12,663 nt of DNA from Mailhella sp. (lineage in GTDB: Bacteria > Desulfobacterota > Desulfovibrionia > Desulfovibrionales > Desulfovibrionaceae): NCBI GenBank assembly GCA_017411945.1, contig JAFQPD010000086.1:1-12663 (forward strand), written 5' to 3'. The first letter of the stretch is position 1; each line of letters starts with the position of its first letter. This document shows positions 1-6,539 of the stretch, in pieces. The position numbers and the translations under genes were made by a program. A model generated the notes under the pieces. The model ran no database searches, had not been told where the DNA came from, and saw only the letters and a list, made by a program, of their open reading frames with translations.

Positions 1-16
1 CCCCCCCCCCCCCCCC
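1..16. repeat. Run of 16 C followed by six G at the window edge
   Basis: The window opens with 16 consecutive C and then six G (17-22), so positions 11-22 form a C6G6 palindrome. It lies downstream of leuC on that gene's strand, where it reads as a G run. Such a tract is prone to polymerase slippage in cells and to error in sequencing or assembly, and it may mark a contig end. I cannot tell how far it extends to the left. Confidence 0.6.
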
Positions 17-21
17 GGGGG

Positions 22-38
22 GTGGGGCAACGCCCCAC
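22..38 (-). other. Perfect 7-bp hairpin downstream of leuC
   Basis: GTGGGGC (22-28) and GCCCCAC (32-38) pair perfectly around a 3-base loop. The hairpin lies 21 bases past the leuC stop on the transcribed strand. No T run follows on either strand, so it is not a standard intrinsic terminator. It could stabilise the 3' end of the leuC message or be a copy of the intergenic hairpin seen at 1354-1370, which has the same stem. Confidence 0.6.
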
Positions 39-59
39 ATCTTGCCAATATTTCCTCTA

Positions 60-1319
60 TTACAGCTTGTCGGGGCCGGTGATAACGCCGGTGACGGCGG
101 AAGCGGCTGCCACGCAGGGGCTGGAGAGGTAGAGTTCGGATTCGAGGCTGCCCATGCGGCCGCGGAAATTGCGGTTCGAGGTGGAGATGCAGCGTTCACC
201 GTCGCCAAGCACGCCCATGTAGCCGCCGAGGCAGGGGCCGCAGGTAGGAGTGCTGATGACGCATCCGGCATCGGAGAAGATCTCGAACAGGCCTTCATCC
301 ATGGCCTGACGCCAGACCGCAGGCGTGGCGGGAATGACGATGCAGCGCACCCCCTTGGCCACCTTGCGGCCCTTGAGCACTTCGGCGGCGTCGCGCATAT
401 CGGAAATGCGGCCGTTGGTGCAGGAACCGATGACCACCTGATCGACGGTGATGTCGCCAAGTTCAGACACGGGGCGCGTGTTCTCAGGCAGATGGGGGCA
501 GGCCACCACGGGCTCCATGCCGGTCACGTCCATGGTCACCACGCGCTCATACTCTGCGCCTTCGTCAGCGGCGAGAGCGATGGGATCAGGATTGCCGTGG
601 GCCTTGCAGTATTCGGCGGTGAGCTCGTCGGAGGGGAAGAGTCCGCACTTGCCGCCGGCTTCGATGGCCATGTTCGCCATGCAGAGGCGACCTTCGATGT
701 CCACGTCCTTGAGGGCAGATCCGCCGAACTCAAGGGCGCGGTAGAGCGCACCGTCAACGCCTATCTCGCCGATGAGGCGAAGGATGAGGTCCTTGCCGCG
801 TATCCACTTGGGCATGGAGCCTTCGATGTTCACCCGGATGGAGGCCGGCACCTTGAACCAGAGGCGTCCAAGCACCATGCCGCAGGCGATGTCCGTAGAG
901 CCGAGGCCGGTGGAGAAAGCGCCGATGCCGCCGTAGGTGCAGGTATGGCTGTCCGCACCGATGACAAGGTCGCCGGGCTTCACCAAGCCCTTTTCAGGCA
1001 GAAGAGCATGCTCCACGCCGGCGCAGCCGCCTTCGTAATAATGGGTGATGCCCATTTCCTTGGCGAAGCTGCGGGAAACGATGACCTGATTGGCGGACTC
1101 GATGTCCTTCTGCGGGGTGTAATGGTCCATCACAAGGAAGACCTTGTCCTTGTCGAAGACCTTCCTGGCCCCCATGGCGCGGAAGGATTTGATGGCCAGC
1201 GGGCCGGTGATGTCGTTGGCGAGCACGCCGGAAAGAGAACACTCCACGATCTGGCCGACTTCGCGGACTTCCTCGTCCGTGTGCATCTGCAGTATCTTCT
1301 GAGCAAGGGTCATTGCCAT
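60..1319 (-). CDS. leuC: 3-isopropylmalate dehydratase large subunit (LeuC)
   Basis: LeuC pairs with the small subunit LeuD to isomerise 2-isopropylmalate to 3-isopropylmalate in cytosolic leucine synthesis, using a [4Fe-4S] cluster. The 419-residue protein is an aconitase-family large subunit of the short, archaeal-type class; enterobacterial LeuC is about 466 residues. The three cluster cysteines are visible: Cys300 in GSCTNGR, and Cys360 and Cys363 in CGPC. The early GADSHTCTYG motif is also present. The start is the first ATG of MAMTL: AGGAG (1327-1331) sits 7 bases upstream, better spaced than for Met3. It lies 175 bases after leuA on the same strand, presumably in one operon. No leuD is visible, so it should lie beyond the left edge. 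Homoaconitase or a related dehydratase is the main alternative, but leuA next door favours LeuC. Confidence 0.95.
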   Translation of the reverse strand: MAMTLAQKILQMHTDEEVREVGQIVECSLSGVLANDITGPLAIKSFRAMGARKVFDKDKVFLVMDHYTPQKDIESANQVIVSRSFAKEMGITHYYEGGCAGVEHALLPEKGLVKPGDLVIGADSHTCTYGGIGAFSTGLGSTDIACGMVLGRLWFKVPASIRVNIEGSMPKWIRGKDLILRLIGEIGVDGALYRALEFGGSALKDVDIEGRLCMANMAIEAGGKCGLFPSDELTAEYCKAHGNPDPIALAADEGAEYERVVTMDVTGMEPVVACPHLPENTRPVSELGDITVDQVVIGSCTNGRISDMRDAAEVLKGRKVAKGVRCIVIPATPAVWRQAMDEGLFEIFSDAGCVISTPTCGPCLGGYMGVLGDGERCISTSNRNFRGRMGSLESELYLSSPCVAAASAVTGVITGPDKL

Positions 1320-1353
1320 ATGTCTGCTCCTGATGAGGAAGGATTGTCAGAAT

Positions 1354-1483
1354 GTGGGGCTCTGCCCCACGCCCCGGCAGGGAAATGATTTCTCTGCCCC
1401 TCATTGTTCCGCGCGGGGCTTTTTCCGCGAATGGAAAGCCCCGCGCGCAATATGGGGGTCCGGGGGAGATCATCTCCCCTGGA
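1354..1483. repeat. Cluster of four consecutive hairpins between leuA and leuC
   Basis: Four dyads fill most of the leuA-leuC gap. H1 (1354-1370) is GTGGGGC/GCCCCAC with a 3-base loop. H2 (1376-1398) pairs GGCAGGGAAA with TTTCTCTGCC around TGA, with one wobble. H3 (1411-1446) pairs GCGCGGGGCTTT with the start of its complement at 1433, with a 2-T bulge. H4 (1459-1483) pairs TCCGGGGGAGA with TCTCCCCTGGA around TCA, with one wobble. None ends in a T run on the minus strand, so full termination before leuC is unlikely. They may be intergenic repeats of the REP type, or mRNA stability or partial attenuation elements. The structure is seen directly; the role is inferred. Confidence 0.7.
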
Positions 1484-1494
1484 AAAAGCCAGCT

Positions 1495-3054
1495 TTAGTC
1501 CACAGGGTTCTGCTTGTAGCTGATGACGTTGTCGGATTCCTTCAGTTCGAGGCGGTTCAAGGCATCGATGAAGGCCTTGCCAGCGGCGACGAAGATGTCG
1601 AGGTCGGCGCCGCGGCCGGTGGCGGTGTACTTGCCGTCGCGCAGATGGACGCACACTTCGCCCTGGGCGTCGAGCCCGCCGGTCACAGCGTTCACCGTGA
1701 ACTTCTCGAGTTCAGCGGTAGAGCCGCAGAGCTGCTTGATGACGTTGAAGGCGGCATCCACGGGGCCAACGCCAAAGCCGGCAAGGCGGACTTCCTCGTC
1801 GTGATCCTGAAGGACCACGGCAGCAGTAGCGGGCATGTTGGAGCCCATGGAGGTCTGCACGCTGAGGTTGCTGAGGCGGAAGCGGTCTTCGATGCGCAGG
1901 TGATAGACTTCGGAAAACACGAGAGATTCAAGGTCCTCGTCGTAGATGCGGGCCTTCTTGTCGGCCAGTTCCTTCATGGCGGCGAACACGGCGTTCACCT
2001 GATCGGTATCGAGCTGATAGCCGAGCTCTTCGAGGCGGGTGCGCACGGCGTTGCGGCCGGAGTGCTTGCCGATGACGAGGTCGGTAGACTTGCGGCCGAC
2101 AGCCTGCGGAGTCATGATCTCATAGGTCTCACGGTTCTTGATCATGCCGTCCTGATGGATGCCGGACTCATGGGCGAAGGCATTGGAACCGATGATGGCC
2201 TTGTTGGCCGGGATGGGGCGGCTGATGATGAGCGAGAGCAGATGGCAGGCCGGATAGAGCTGCTCGTTGTTGATGGCGCATTCCACTCCGTAGTATTCGG
2301 GACGGAGCTTGAGAGCCATGACGAACTCTTCGAGAGAGGCATTGCCGGCGCGTTCGCCGATGCCGCTGAGGCAGAGTTCGGCCTGGCGGGCGCCGTTCTT
2401 GACGGCGGCGAGGCTGTTGGCCACGGCGAGGCCGAGGTCGTCGTGGCAGTGCACGCTGAACACAGCCTTGGAAGAATTGGGCACGTTATCGATGAGGTAT
2501 TTGATGAGCGCGCCGAATTCATCGGGCTGGGCAAAGCCCACGGTGTCGGGGATATTGATGGTGGTGGCGCCGGCGTCGATGACGGCCGTCACCACGCGGA
2601 CGAGGAAGTCCCAGTCGGAGCGGGAAGCGTCTTCGGCGGAGAATTCCACATTGGAAGTGTACTGCACGGCATGCTTCACCGCAGCCACAGCAAGTTCTAC
2701 CACCTCATCAGGGGTCTTGCGCAGCTTGTACTGCATGTGGATGGGAGAAGTGGCGATGAAAGTATGGATGCGCGGGTGGCGGGCATGCTTCACAGCTTCC
2801 CAGGCACGGTCGATATCCTTGAAGTTGGCGCGGGCAAGGCCGGCCACCTGGGCGTTCTCCACCACCTGAGCGATGGCGCGCACAGCTTCGAAGTCGCCGT
2901 CGCTGGCCGCGGGGAAGCCGGCTTCGATGACGTCCACGCCGAGAGCTTCGAGCTGACGGGCCACGCGGAGCTTGTCATTGAGGTCCATGGTCGCACCGGG
3001 AGACTGTTCGCCGTCGCGGAGCGTCGTATCGAAAATAATAACGCGGTCAGACAT
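1495..3054 (-). CDS. leuA: 2-isopropylmalate synthase (LeuA)
   Basis: LeuA condenses acetyl-CoA with 2-oxoisovalerate to give 2-isopropylmalate, the committed and leucine-inhibited step of leucine synthesis. At 519 residues it is close to enterobacterial LeuA (about 523). The DRE-TIM signature DTTLRDGEQSPG is at residues 9-20. HCHDD places the metal-binding histidines at 202 and 204, and GIGERAGNASLEEF follows. The C-terminal part, from about residue 390, matches the LeuA dimer/regulatory domain that binds leucine. AGGAG lies just upstream of the ATG. It is the first structural gene after the leader peptide and attenuator at 3153-3332, so transcription is probably controlled by leucine-tRNA supply as well as by enzyme feedback. 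A small hairpin, TCCTGC/GCAGGA (3082-3096), lies in its 5' untranslated region. Citramalate synthase and homocitrate synthase are less likely, given leuC and the leader. Confidence 0.97.
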   Translation of the reverse strand: MSDRVIIFDTTLRDGEQSPGATMDLNDKLRVARQLEALGVDVIEAGFPAASDGDFEAVRAIAQVVENAQVAGLARANFKDIDRAWEAVKHARHPRIHTFIATSPIHMQYKLRKTPDEVVELAVAAVKHAVQYTSNVEFSAEDASRSDWDFLVRVVTAVIDAGATTINIPDTVGFAQPDEFGALIKYLIDNVPNSSKAVFSVHCHDDLGLAVANSLAAVKNGARQAELCLSGIGERAGNASLEEFVMALKLRPEYYGVECAINNEQLYPACHLLSLIISRPIPANKAIIGSNAFAHESGIHQDGMIKNRETYEIMTPQAVGRKSTDLVIGKHSGRNAVRTRLEELGYQLDTDQVNAVFAAMKELADKKARIYDEDLESLVFSEVYHLRIEDRFRLSNLSVQTSMGSNMPATAAVVLQDHDEEVRLAGFGVGPVDAAFNVIKQLCGSTAELEKFTVNAVTGGLDAQGEVCVHLRDGKYTATGRGADLDIFVAAGKAFIDALNRLELKESDNVISYKQNPVD

Positions 3055-3152
3055 AGTTCTCTCCTGTAGAGTTTCGGAATATCCTGCCCGGCAGGACGCC
3101 CGTCTTATGCAGATAATTCCTTTCCGTCAGATGGGAATAGGGGCTTGGCCAG

Positions 3153-3188
3153 AAAAAAGGCTGCTCCGACTTCCGACGGAACAGCCTT
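3153..3188 (-). terminator. Rho-independent attenuator upstream of leuA
   Basis: Read on the minus strand, a 12-bp stem pairs AAGGCTGTTCCG (3188-3177) with CGGAGCAGCCTT (3168-3157), with one G-U wobble and an 8-base loop. A run of six T (3158-3153) overlaps the stem end. It lies 21 bases after the leader peptide stop and about 100 bases before leuA. Part of its loop and 3' arm (3174-3167) is perfectly complementary to a segment inside the leader ORF (3248-3241), which provides a possible antiterminator. Confidence 0.88.
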
Positions 3189-3209
3189 CTGTTTGCGATA
3201 CGTCAGAAA

Positions 3210-3332
3210 TCACGGATGGCCCCAGCCAAGAAGCAGGCCGGGAAGTCGATCGCAAAGAAGGGCGCACAGCAGAGAAGAACCGAAGCAGGCTTCGGAGTTC
3301 TGCATGGCGATGGTCTTCGTGCGAACGTTCAT
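3210..3332 (-). CDS. leuL: Leucine operon leader peptide (40 aa)
   Basis: This short ORF encodes a 40-residue peptide with eight leucines among residues 21-35, in clusters LL, LL, L and LLL, ending in GWGHP. It starts at an ATG six bases after GGAG (3342-3339), lies about 30 bases after a promoter, and stops 21 bases before an intrinsic terminator that precedes leuA. This is the classic layout of ribosome-mediated attenuation. When charged Leu-tRNA is scarce, the ribosome stalls on the Leu codons, an alternative RNA fold forms and leuA is transcribed. Five of the eight Leu codons are CTT, which seems less used than CTG or CTC in the neighbouring genes. An in-frame ATG further upstream (3437) would start before the promoter and is not used here. 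The symbol follows enterobacterial naming and implies function, not homology. Confidence 0.85.
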   Translation of the reverse strand: MNVRTKTIAMQNSEACFGSSLLCALLCDRLPGLLLGWGHP

Positions 3333-3371
3333 CGTGATCTCCGCAGACGCCCTATGGCGTCCTTTGAAAAG

Positions 3372-3400
3372 AACATAAGGAAGGAATTTTTTTTTATCAA
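3372..3400 (-). promoter_or_regulatory. Sigma70-type promoter of the leu operon
   Basis: On the minus strand, TTGATA (3400-3395) and TATGTT (3377-3372) are separated by exactly 17 bases, eight of them an A tract directly after the -35 box. Transcription would start near 3365, about 33 bases before the leader ATG. The -35 box follows within two bases of the T run of the aas terminator, so the two units sit back to back. The match to consensus is good but has not been tested. Confidence 0.75.
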
Positions 3401-3401
3401 G

Positions 3402-3444
3402 AAAAAATGCGCCGCACCGACGGATTTCCGCCAGCATGACGCAT
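3402..3444 (-). terminator. Intrinsic terminator of aas
   Basis: Starting 12 bases after the aas stop, ATGCGTCATGCTGGCGG (3444-3428) pairs with CCGTCGGTGCGGCGCAT (3423-3407) around an AAAT loop. The stem is 17 bp with one A-C mismatch and several G-U wobbles, and it runs straight into T residues (3407-3402). This separates aas transcription from the leu operon downstream on the same strand. Confidence 0.8.
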
Positions 3445-3456
3445 TATTCCCAAAGC

Positions 3457-5643
3457 CTACCCTTTCTGGCCCATGACCAGATCCTTGGCGCCGCGATAGT
3501 CGAACTTGCCGGAACCGAGCAGGGGAGCTTCCTTCACGCAGAGTATGCGCTTGGGGGTCCACAGCGGGGATATGCCCCGGCTGGCGAAGTGGGCCGCGAT
3601 GCGGCTGGTAGTGACGTTCTCGGCCTGGATGACCAGCGCCAGCTGTTCACCCTTGCGCTCGTCGGGGATAGTGACCACGCCGAGAACGCTGTCGGGCCAT
3701 ATCTCCTTGAGGGCGTCTTCCACTGCAGCCAGAGAAACCATCTCGCCGCCGACCTTGGCGAAACGCTTGGCGCGGCCTCGGATGGACACGAAGCCCTGCT
3801 CGTCGATATGGACGATGTCGCCGGTATCGTACCAGCCGGAGCCGTCGTCTCCTTCGCCGGCCTCCGCAAAGGCGGCGGCAAGCTCCTCATCGACGGGAGG
3901 TTCGAGCACGCCGGGATTGGCGGCGCGCATATAGCCGAGCATGACGTTGTCGCCCTTCACCCAGAGCAGGCCGGTATCTTCTTCATCGATGCCCGGCACG
4001 GGGGTGATGCGGTACTCAAGGCCGGGCACAACGCGGCCCACAGAGCCGAACTTCTTGAAGGCGGGAGTGTTCACGGAAATGAGCGGGGCGCATTCCGTTG
4101 CGCCGTAGCCTTCGAACAGCGCAACGCCGAACTTCTCCTCCCACACCTTGCGGGTGCCTTCGCGCATCTTTTCCGCACCGATGATGACGAGGCGGGCATG
4201 GCTGAAGTCGTAGGGGCGGCCATAGCGGGCATAGCCGGCGCAGAAGGTGTCCGTGCCGCAGAGGATGGTGGACTGGCTCTCGTAGAAGAGCTGGGGAACG
4301 ATGCGGTAATGGAGAGGCGAAGGGTAGAGGAAGACGCGTATGCCGGCAAGAACGGGCAGGAGAGTGCAGATGCCGAGGCCGAAGGCATGGAACATGGGCA
4401 GGCAGTTGAAAAGCTTGTCGCCTGCGCCGATGGTGAGGAAGCTCAACGCCTGGAACCGATTGGCCGTGATGTTGCGGTGGCTGAGGAGAACGGCCTTGGG
4501 CACGCCCTCCGTGCCCGATGTGAACATGATGGCCGCAGGCTTTTCCGAGGGCGTGGAAGGGGCAAGGCGCAGGCGGGAGGCCAGCATGCCGCCGAGCTTG
4601 TCGCCAAGGGTCAGCTTCTTGGCCACGTCTTCAAGGTAGACCATGCGCATGCCCGCGTTCTTAAGCGCCTCTTCCAGCGCGCCAAGCTCGGCCAGCTTGA
4701 TGAAGCGGCGGGACGTGAGCACGGACTTGAGCTGGGTGGTATGGCAGCAGGAGACGACGGCCAGAGAACCGGCCGTGAAGTTCAGCATGGCGGGCACATG
4801 GCCCTTGGCATGCAGGGCGAAAAAGGCCACAAGGCCGGGCAGAGAGGTGGGCAGAAGGAAGCCCACGCGCTCCTCATCCTTAAAAATGCGGTGGAAGGCA
4901 CGCCCCAGCACCGACATCTTGAGCAGGAGGTTTCCGTATGTGAGCACCTTGCGGTCCTGGTCTTCAGCTATGGGGAACTTGCGGCCGCAGCGGGCCACGG
5001 TGTCCATGAGCATCTGCACCAGATTGCGGTTGTCCATGGTGGTGCGGTACTCCATCTCCGCCATGGTGGAATAGAGCTGGACACTCATGCGCTGGCGGCG
5101 TTCGCGGGCAGGCATGCCGGCAGGGAGCTCAATCTTCTGCGGAGCGTTGAGCGTGACCGTGACGCGGGGGAACCAGCGGCGGCGCACCTTGTGGCGCAGG
5201 TAGGAGAAGATAGACAGGGCCGCCCCGTCGATGCGCACGGGCAGGAGCGTGGCTCCGGCCTTGTCGGCCATGAGGCCCGCCGCTTCCAGGGCTTTCGTAT
5301 AGGACTTGTCGTTGGCGAGGCGCCCGCTGTGGAACATCATGCAGTGCTTTTTTTCGACAAGGGCGCGGATGAGATTGGCCGTGGCCGCCGGGCTGGAATA
5401 GTCGATGAACACCGTATCGGTGAGGGAGCAGATGGGGCGCATCCACCACTTGTGTTCGAAGGCCTTGTCGGCCAGCAGGGTCACGCGGTGAGGAAGCACT
5501 GCGGCGATGAGCAGAGGGTCGATGATGGAACCGGGATTATGAAGGATGAGCGTGCGCTCGCCAGCGGCTTCGTAATGTTCGCGGCCGCGCAGCTCGACAC
5601 GATAGAAAAGCTTTAAGAGGGAACGGACTATGGGACCGAGCAT
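3457..5643 (-). CDS. aas: Aas-type bifunctional protein: PlsC-like domain plus acyl-ACP synthetase
   Basis: The 728-residue protein has the layout of E. coli Aas (about 719 residues): an N-terminal PlsC-like acyltransferase domain (about 10-200) and an adenylate-forming acyl-ACP synthetase domain (about 230-725). Aas reacylates lysophospholipid at the inner membrane and activates fatty acids onto ACP. The synthetase half looks intact: FTSGTEGVPK (374-383), GYGATECAP with Glu517, YDTGD with Asp609, GRAKRFAKVGGEMVSL, and the late catalytic Lys713 in LGSGK. The acyltransferase half does not. The expected NHxxxxD reads NPGSIID, with Pro37 in place of the catalytic His, and FPEGR reads FHSGR (104-108); PVRIDG is retained. 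The protein may therefore activate fatty acids without the classical acyl transfer. AGGAG lies 5 bases before the ATG. It is transcribed alone, with its own terminator. Confidence 0.88.
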   Translation of the reverse strand: MLGPIVRSLLKLFYRVELRGREHYEAAGERTLILHNPGSIIDPLLIAAVLPHRVTLLADKAFEHKWWMRPICSLTDTVFIDYSSPAATANLIRALVEKKHCMMFHSGRLANDKSYTKALEAAGLMADKAGATLLPVRIDGAALSIFSYLRHKVRRRWFPRVTVTLNAPQKIELPAGMPARERRQRMSVQLYSTMAEMEYRTTMDNRNLVQMLMDTVARCGRKFPIAEDQDRKVLTYGNLLLKMSVLGRAFHRIFKDEERVGFLLPTSLPGLVAFFALHAKGHVPAMLNFTAGSLAVVSCCHTTQLKSVLTSRRFIKLAELGALEEALKNAGMRMVYLEDVAKKLTLGDKLGGMLASRLRLAPSTPSEKPAAIMFTSGTEGVPKAVLLSHRNITANRFQALSFLTIGAGDKLFNCLPMFHAFGLGICTLLPVLAGIRVFLYPSPLHYRIVPQLFYESQSTILCGTDTFCAGYARYGRPYDFSHARLVIIGAEKMREGTRKVWEEKFGVALFEGYGATECAPLISVNTPAFKKFGSVGRVVPGLEYRITPVPGIDEEDTGLLWVKGDNVMLGYMRAANPGVLEPPVDEELAAAFAEAGEGDDGSGWYDTGDIVHIDEQGFVSIRGRAKRFAKVGGEMVSLAAVEDALKEIWPDSVLGVVTIPDERKGEQLALVIQAENVTTSRIAAHFASRGISPLWTPKRILCVKEAPLLGSGKFDYRGAKDLVMGQKG

Positions 5644-5662
5644 GATGACTCCTGTGTATGCG

Positions 5663-5680
5663 CCTTATAAACGGATAAGG
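5663..5680. promoter_or_regulatory. Inverted repeat in the aas 5' untranslated region
   Basis: CCTTAT (5663-5668) and ATAAGG (5675-5680) form a perfect 6-bp inverted repeat with a 6-base spacer. It lies about 20 bases before the aas start and just downstream of the proposed -10 box. It could be an operator for a dimeric regulator or a small mRNA hairpin near the ribosome binding site. No regulator is identified in the window. Confidence 0.35.
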
Positions 5681-5689
5681 CATTTCGTT

Positions 5690-5718
5690 ATCATGCCCAA
5701 ACATAGGAGCTTTGTCGA
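5690..5718 (-). promoter_or_regulatory. Probable promoter of aas
   Basis: On the minus strand, TCGACA (5718-5713, five of six consensus bases) and CATGAT (5695-5690, four of six) are 17 bases apart. This puts the start near 5683, giving a leader of about 40 bases. On the other strand, CATAAT (5743-5748) could be a -10 box for the divergent M50-trpS unit, but no matching -35 box is evident. Confidence 0.5.
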
Positions 5719-5832
5719 GTGCAGGATAGGCCTGTCTTGCCGCATAATAGGCTCTAAGCCATTGCCAGCCCCAGAATGGCCGCAGTTCTCCCAATCTTGC
5801 GAAGCCGTTCCAAATATGGTAACCGATGCTCC

Positions 5833-6504
5833 ATGTTCGACCACAGCATATCCGAAAGCATCTCCCGCCTCGCCGTGGCCTTCGTGCCCGTCCTGCTCGG
5901 CATCATCCTGCATGAAGTCGCGCACGGCTGGGTCGCGCTCAAGCGCGGCGACCCTACGGCATGGATGCTGGGCCGCCTCACGCTGAACCCCGTGCCTCAT
6001 GTCGACCCCATGGGCATGGGCATGTTCGCGTTCACGGCCCTGTTCACACCCTTCGTCTTTGGCTGGGCCAAGCCCGTTCCGGTGAACACGCGATATTTCC
6101 GCAACCCCCGCAGGGACATGCTTCTCGTCTCTGCCGCCGGCCCCCTCACCAACATCACGCTTGCCCTGCTCTTCGGCCTGGCCCTGAAGCTCATGCTGAC
6201 CTTCGCCCCGCACGACTTCCTCCTCGGCAGCGCCGTGGGCAAGTATTTTCTGGAAATGTTCCAGATAGGCATCATCGCCAATTTCTCGCTGGCTTTCGTG
6301 AACCTCGTCCCCCTGCCCCCTCTGGACGGCGGGCACATCCTCGAGGGCCTGCTCCCCCGCAGCCTTGCCAACGCCTACGCCGGCATCGGACGCTACGGAT
6401 TCCTCATCCTCGTCGTCCTTCTGGCCAGCGGCGTACTCAGTTCCGTACTCACGCCGCTCCTCCGCTGGTCGTGGAACGCGACCCTGACGATCTACGGCCT
6501 CTGA
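5833..6504 (+). CDS. Site-2 protease family (M50) membrane zinc metalloprotease
   Basis: A 223-residue polytopic membrane protein of the small M50/rhomboid-like-size S2P family found in many bacteria. The zinc motif HEVAH (27-31) lies at the end of the first hydrophobic segment. The second motif, with Asn157 and LDGGH (164-168, Asp165 as third ligand), follows a long hydrophobic region, and a final membrane segment lies near 195-215. These proteases cut substrates within the membrane; the substrate here is unknown. There is no PDZ domain, unlike RseP. The ATG at 5833 (MFDHS) gives the usual family N-terminus. The ATG at 5776 would add 19 unlikely residues and has no better ribosome site. Neither start has a strong Shine-Dalgarno sequence. 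trpS follows after 35 bases and is probably co-transcribed. Confidence 0.88.
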   Translation: MFDHSISESISRLAVAFVPVLLGIILHEVAHGWVALKRGDPTAWMLGRLTLNPVPHVDPMGMGMFAFTALFTPFVFGWAKPVPVNTRYFRNPRRDMLLVSAAGPLTNITLALLFGLALKLMLTFAPHDFLLGSAVGKYFLEMFQIGIIANFSLAFVNLVPLPPLDGGHILEGLLPRSLANAYAGIGRYGFLILVVLLASGVLSSVLTPLLRWSWNATLTIYGL

Positions 6505-6539
6505 TTTCCTTATTACCATACCACATTCAGGAGAACGCC

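Noticed and set aside
42..1388. 448-codon open frame on the plus strand opposite leuC
   Set aside because: It is the antisense shadow of leuC in GC-rich DNA; its sequence is low-complexity and rich in Gly, Ala, His and Asp, with no recognisable family.
1333..3069. 578-codon open frame on the plus strand opposite leuA
   Set aside because: Antisense shadow of leuA; leuA has full family motifs and a ribosome binding site, while this frame has neither.
3153..3188. T-box riboswitch controlling leuA
   Set aside because: There is no recognisable T-box sequence or specifier stem; a translated Leu-rich ORF explains the terminator better.
3333..3437. Longer 75-residue version of the leu leader peptide
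   Set aside because: Its start would lie upstream of the predicted leu promoter, so the transcript would not include it.
3216..3476. 86-codon lysine-rich frame on the plus strand over the leu leader
   Set aside because: It overlaps the leader peptide, promoter and aas terminator on the other strand and has no convincing start signal or known family.
3436..5616. 726-codon open frame on the plus strand opposite aas
   Set aside because: Antisense shadow with biased composition; the aas strand carries all the adenylate-forming motifs.
5776..5832. Earlier ATG start for the M50 protease
   Set aside because: The extra 19 residues are not typical of the family and there is no Shine-Dalgarno sequence; MFDHS at 5833 fits family N-termini.
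5961..6539. Upstream extension of the trpS reading frame
   Set aside because: It overlaps the M50 gene in another frame and lacks TrpRS similarity; the ATG at 6540 has a clear AGGAG and a normal N-terminus.
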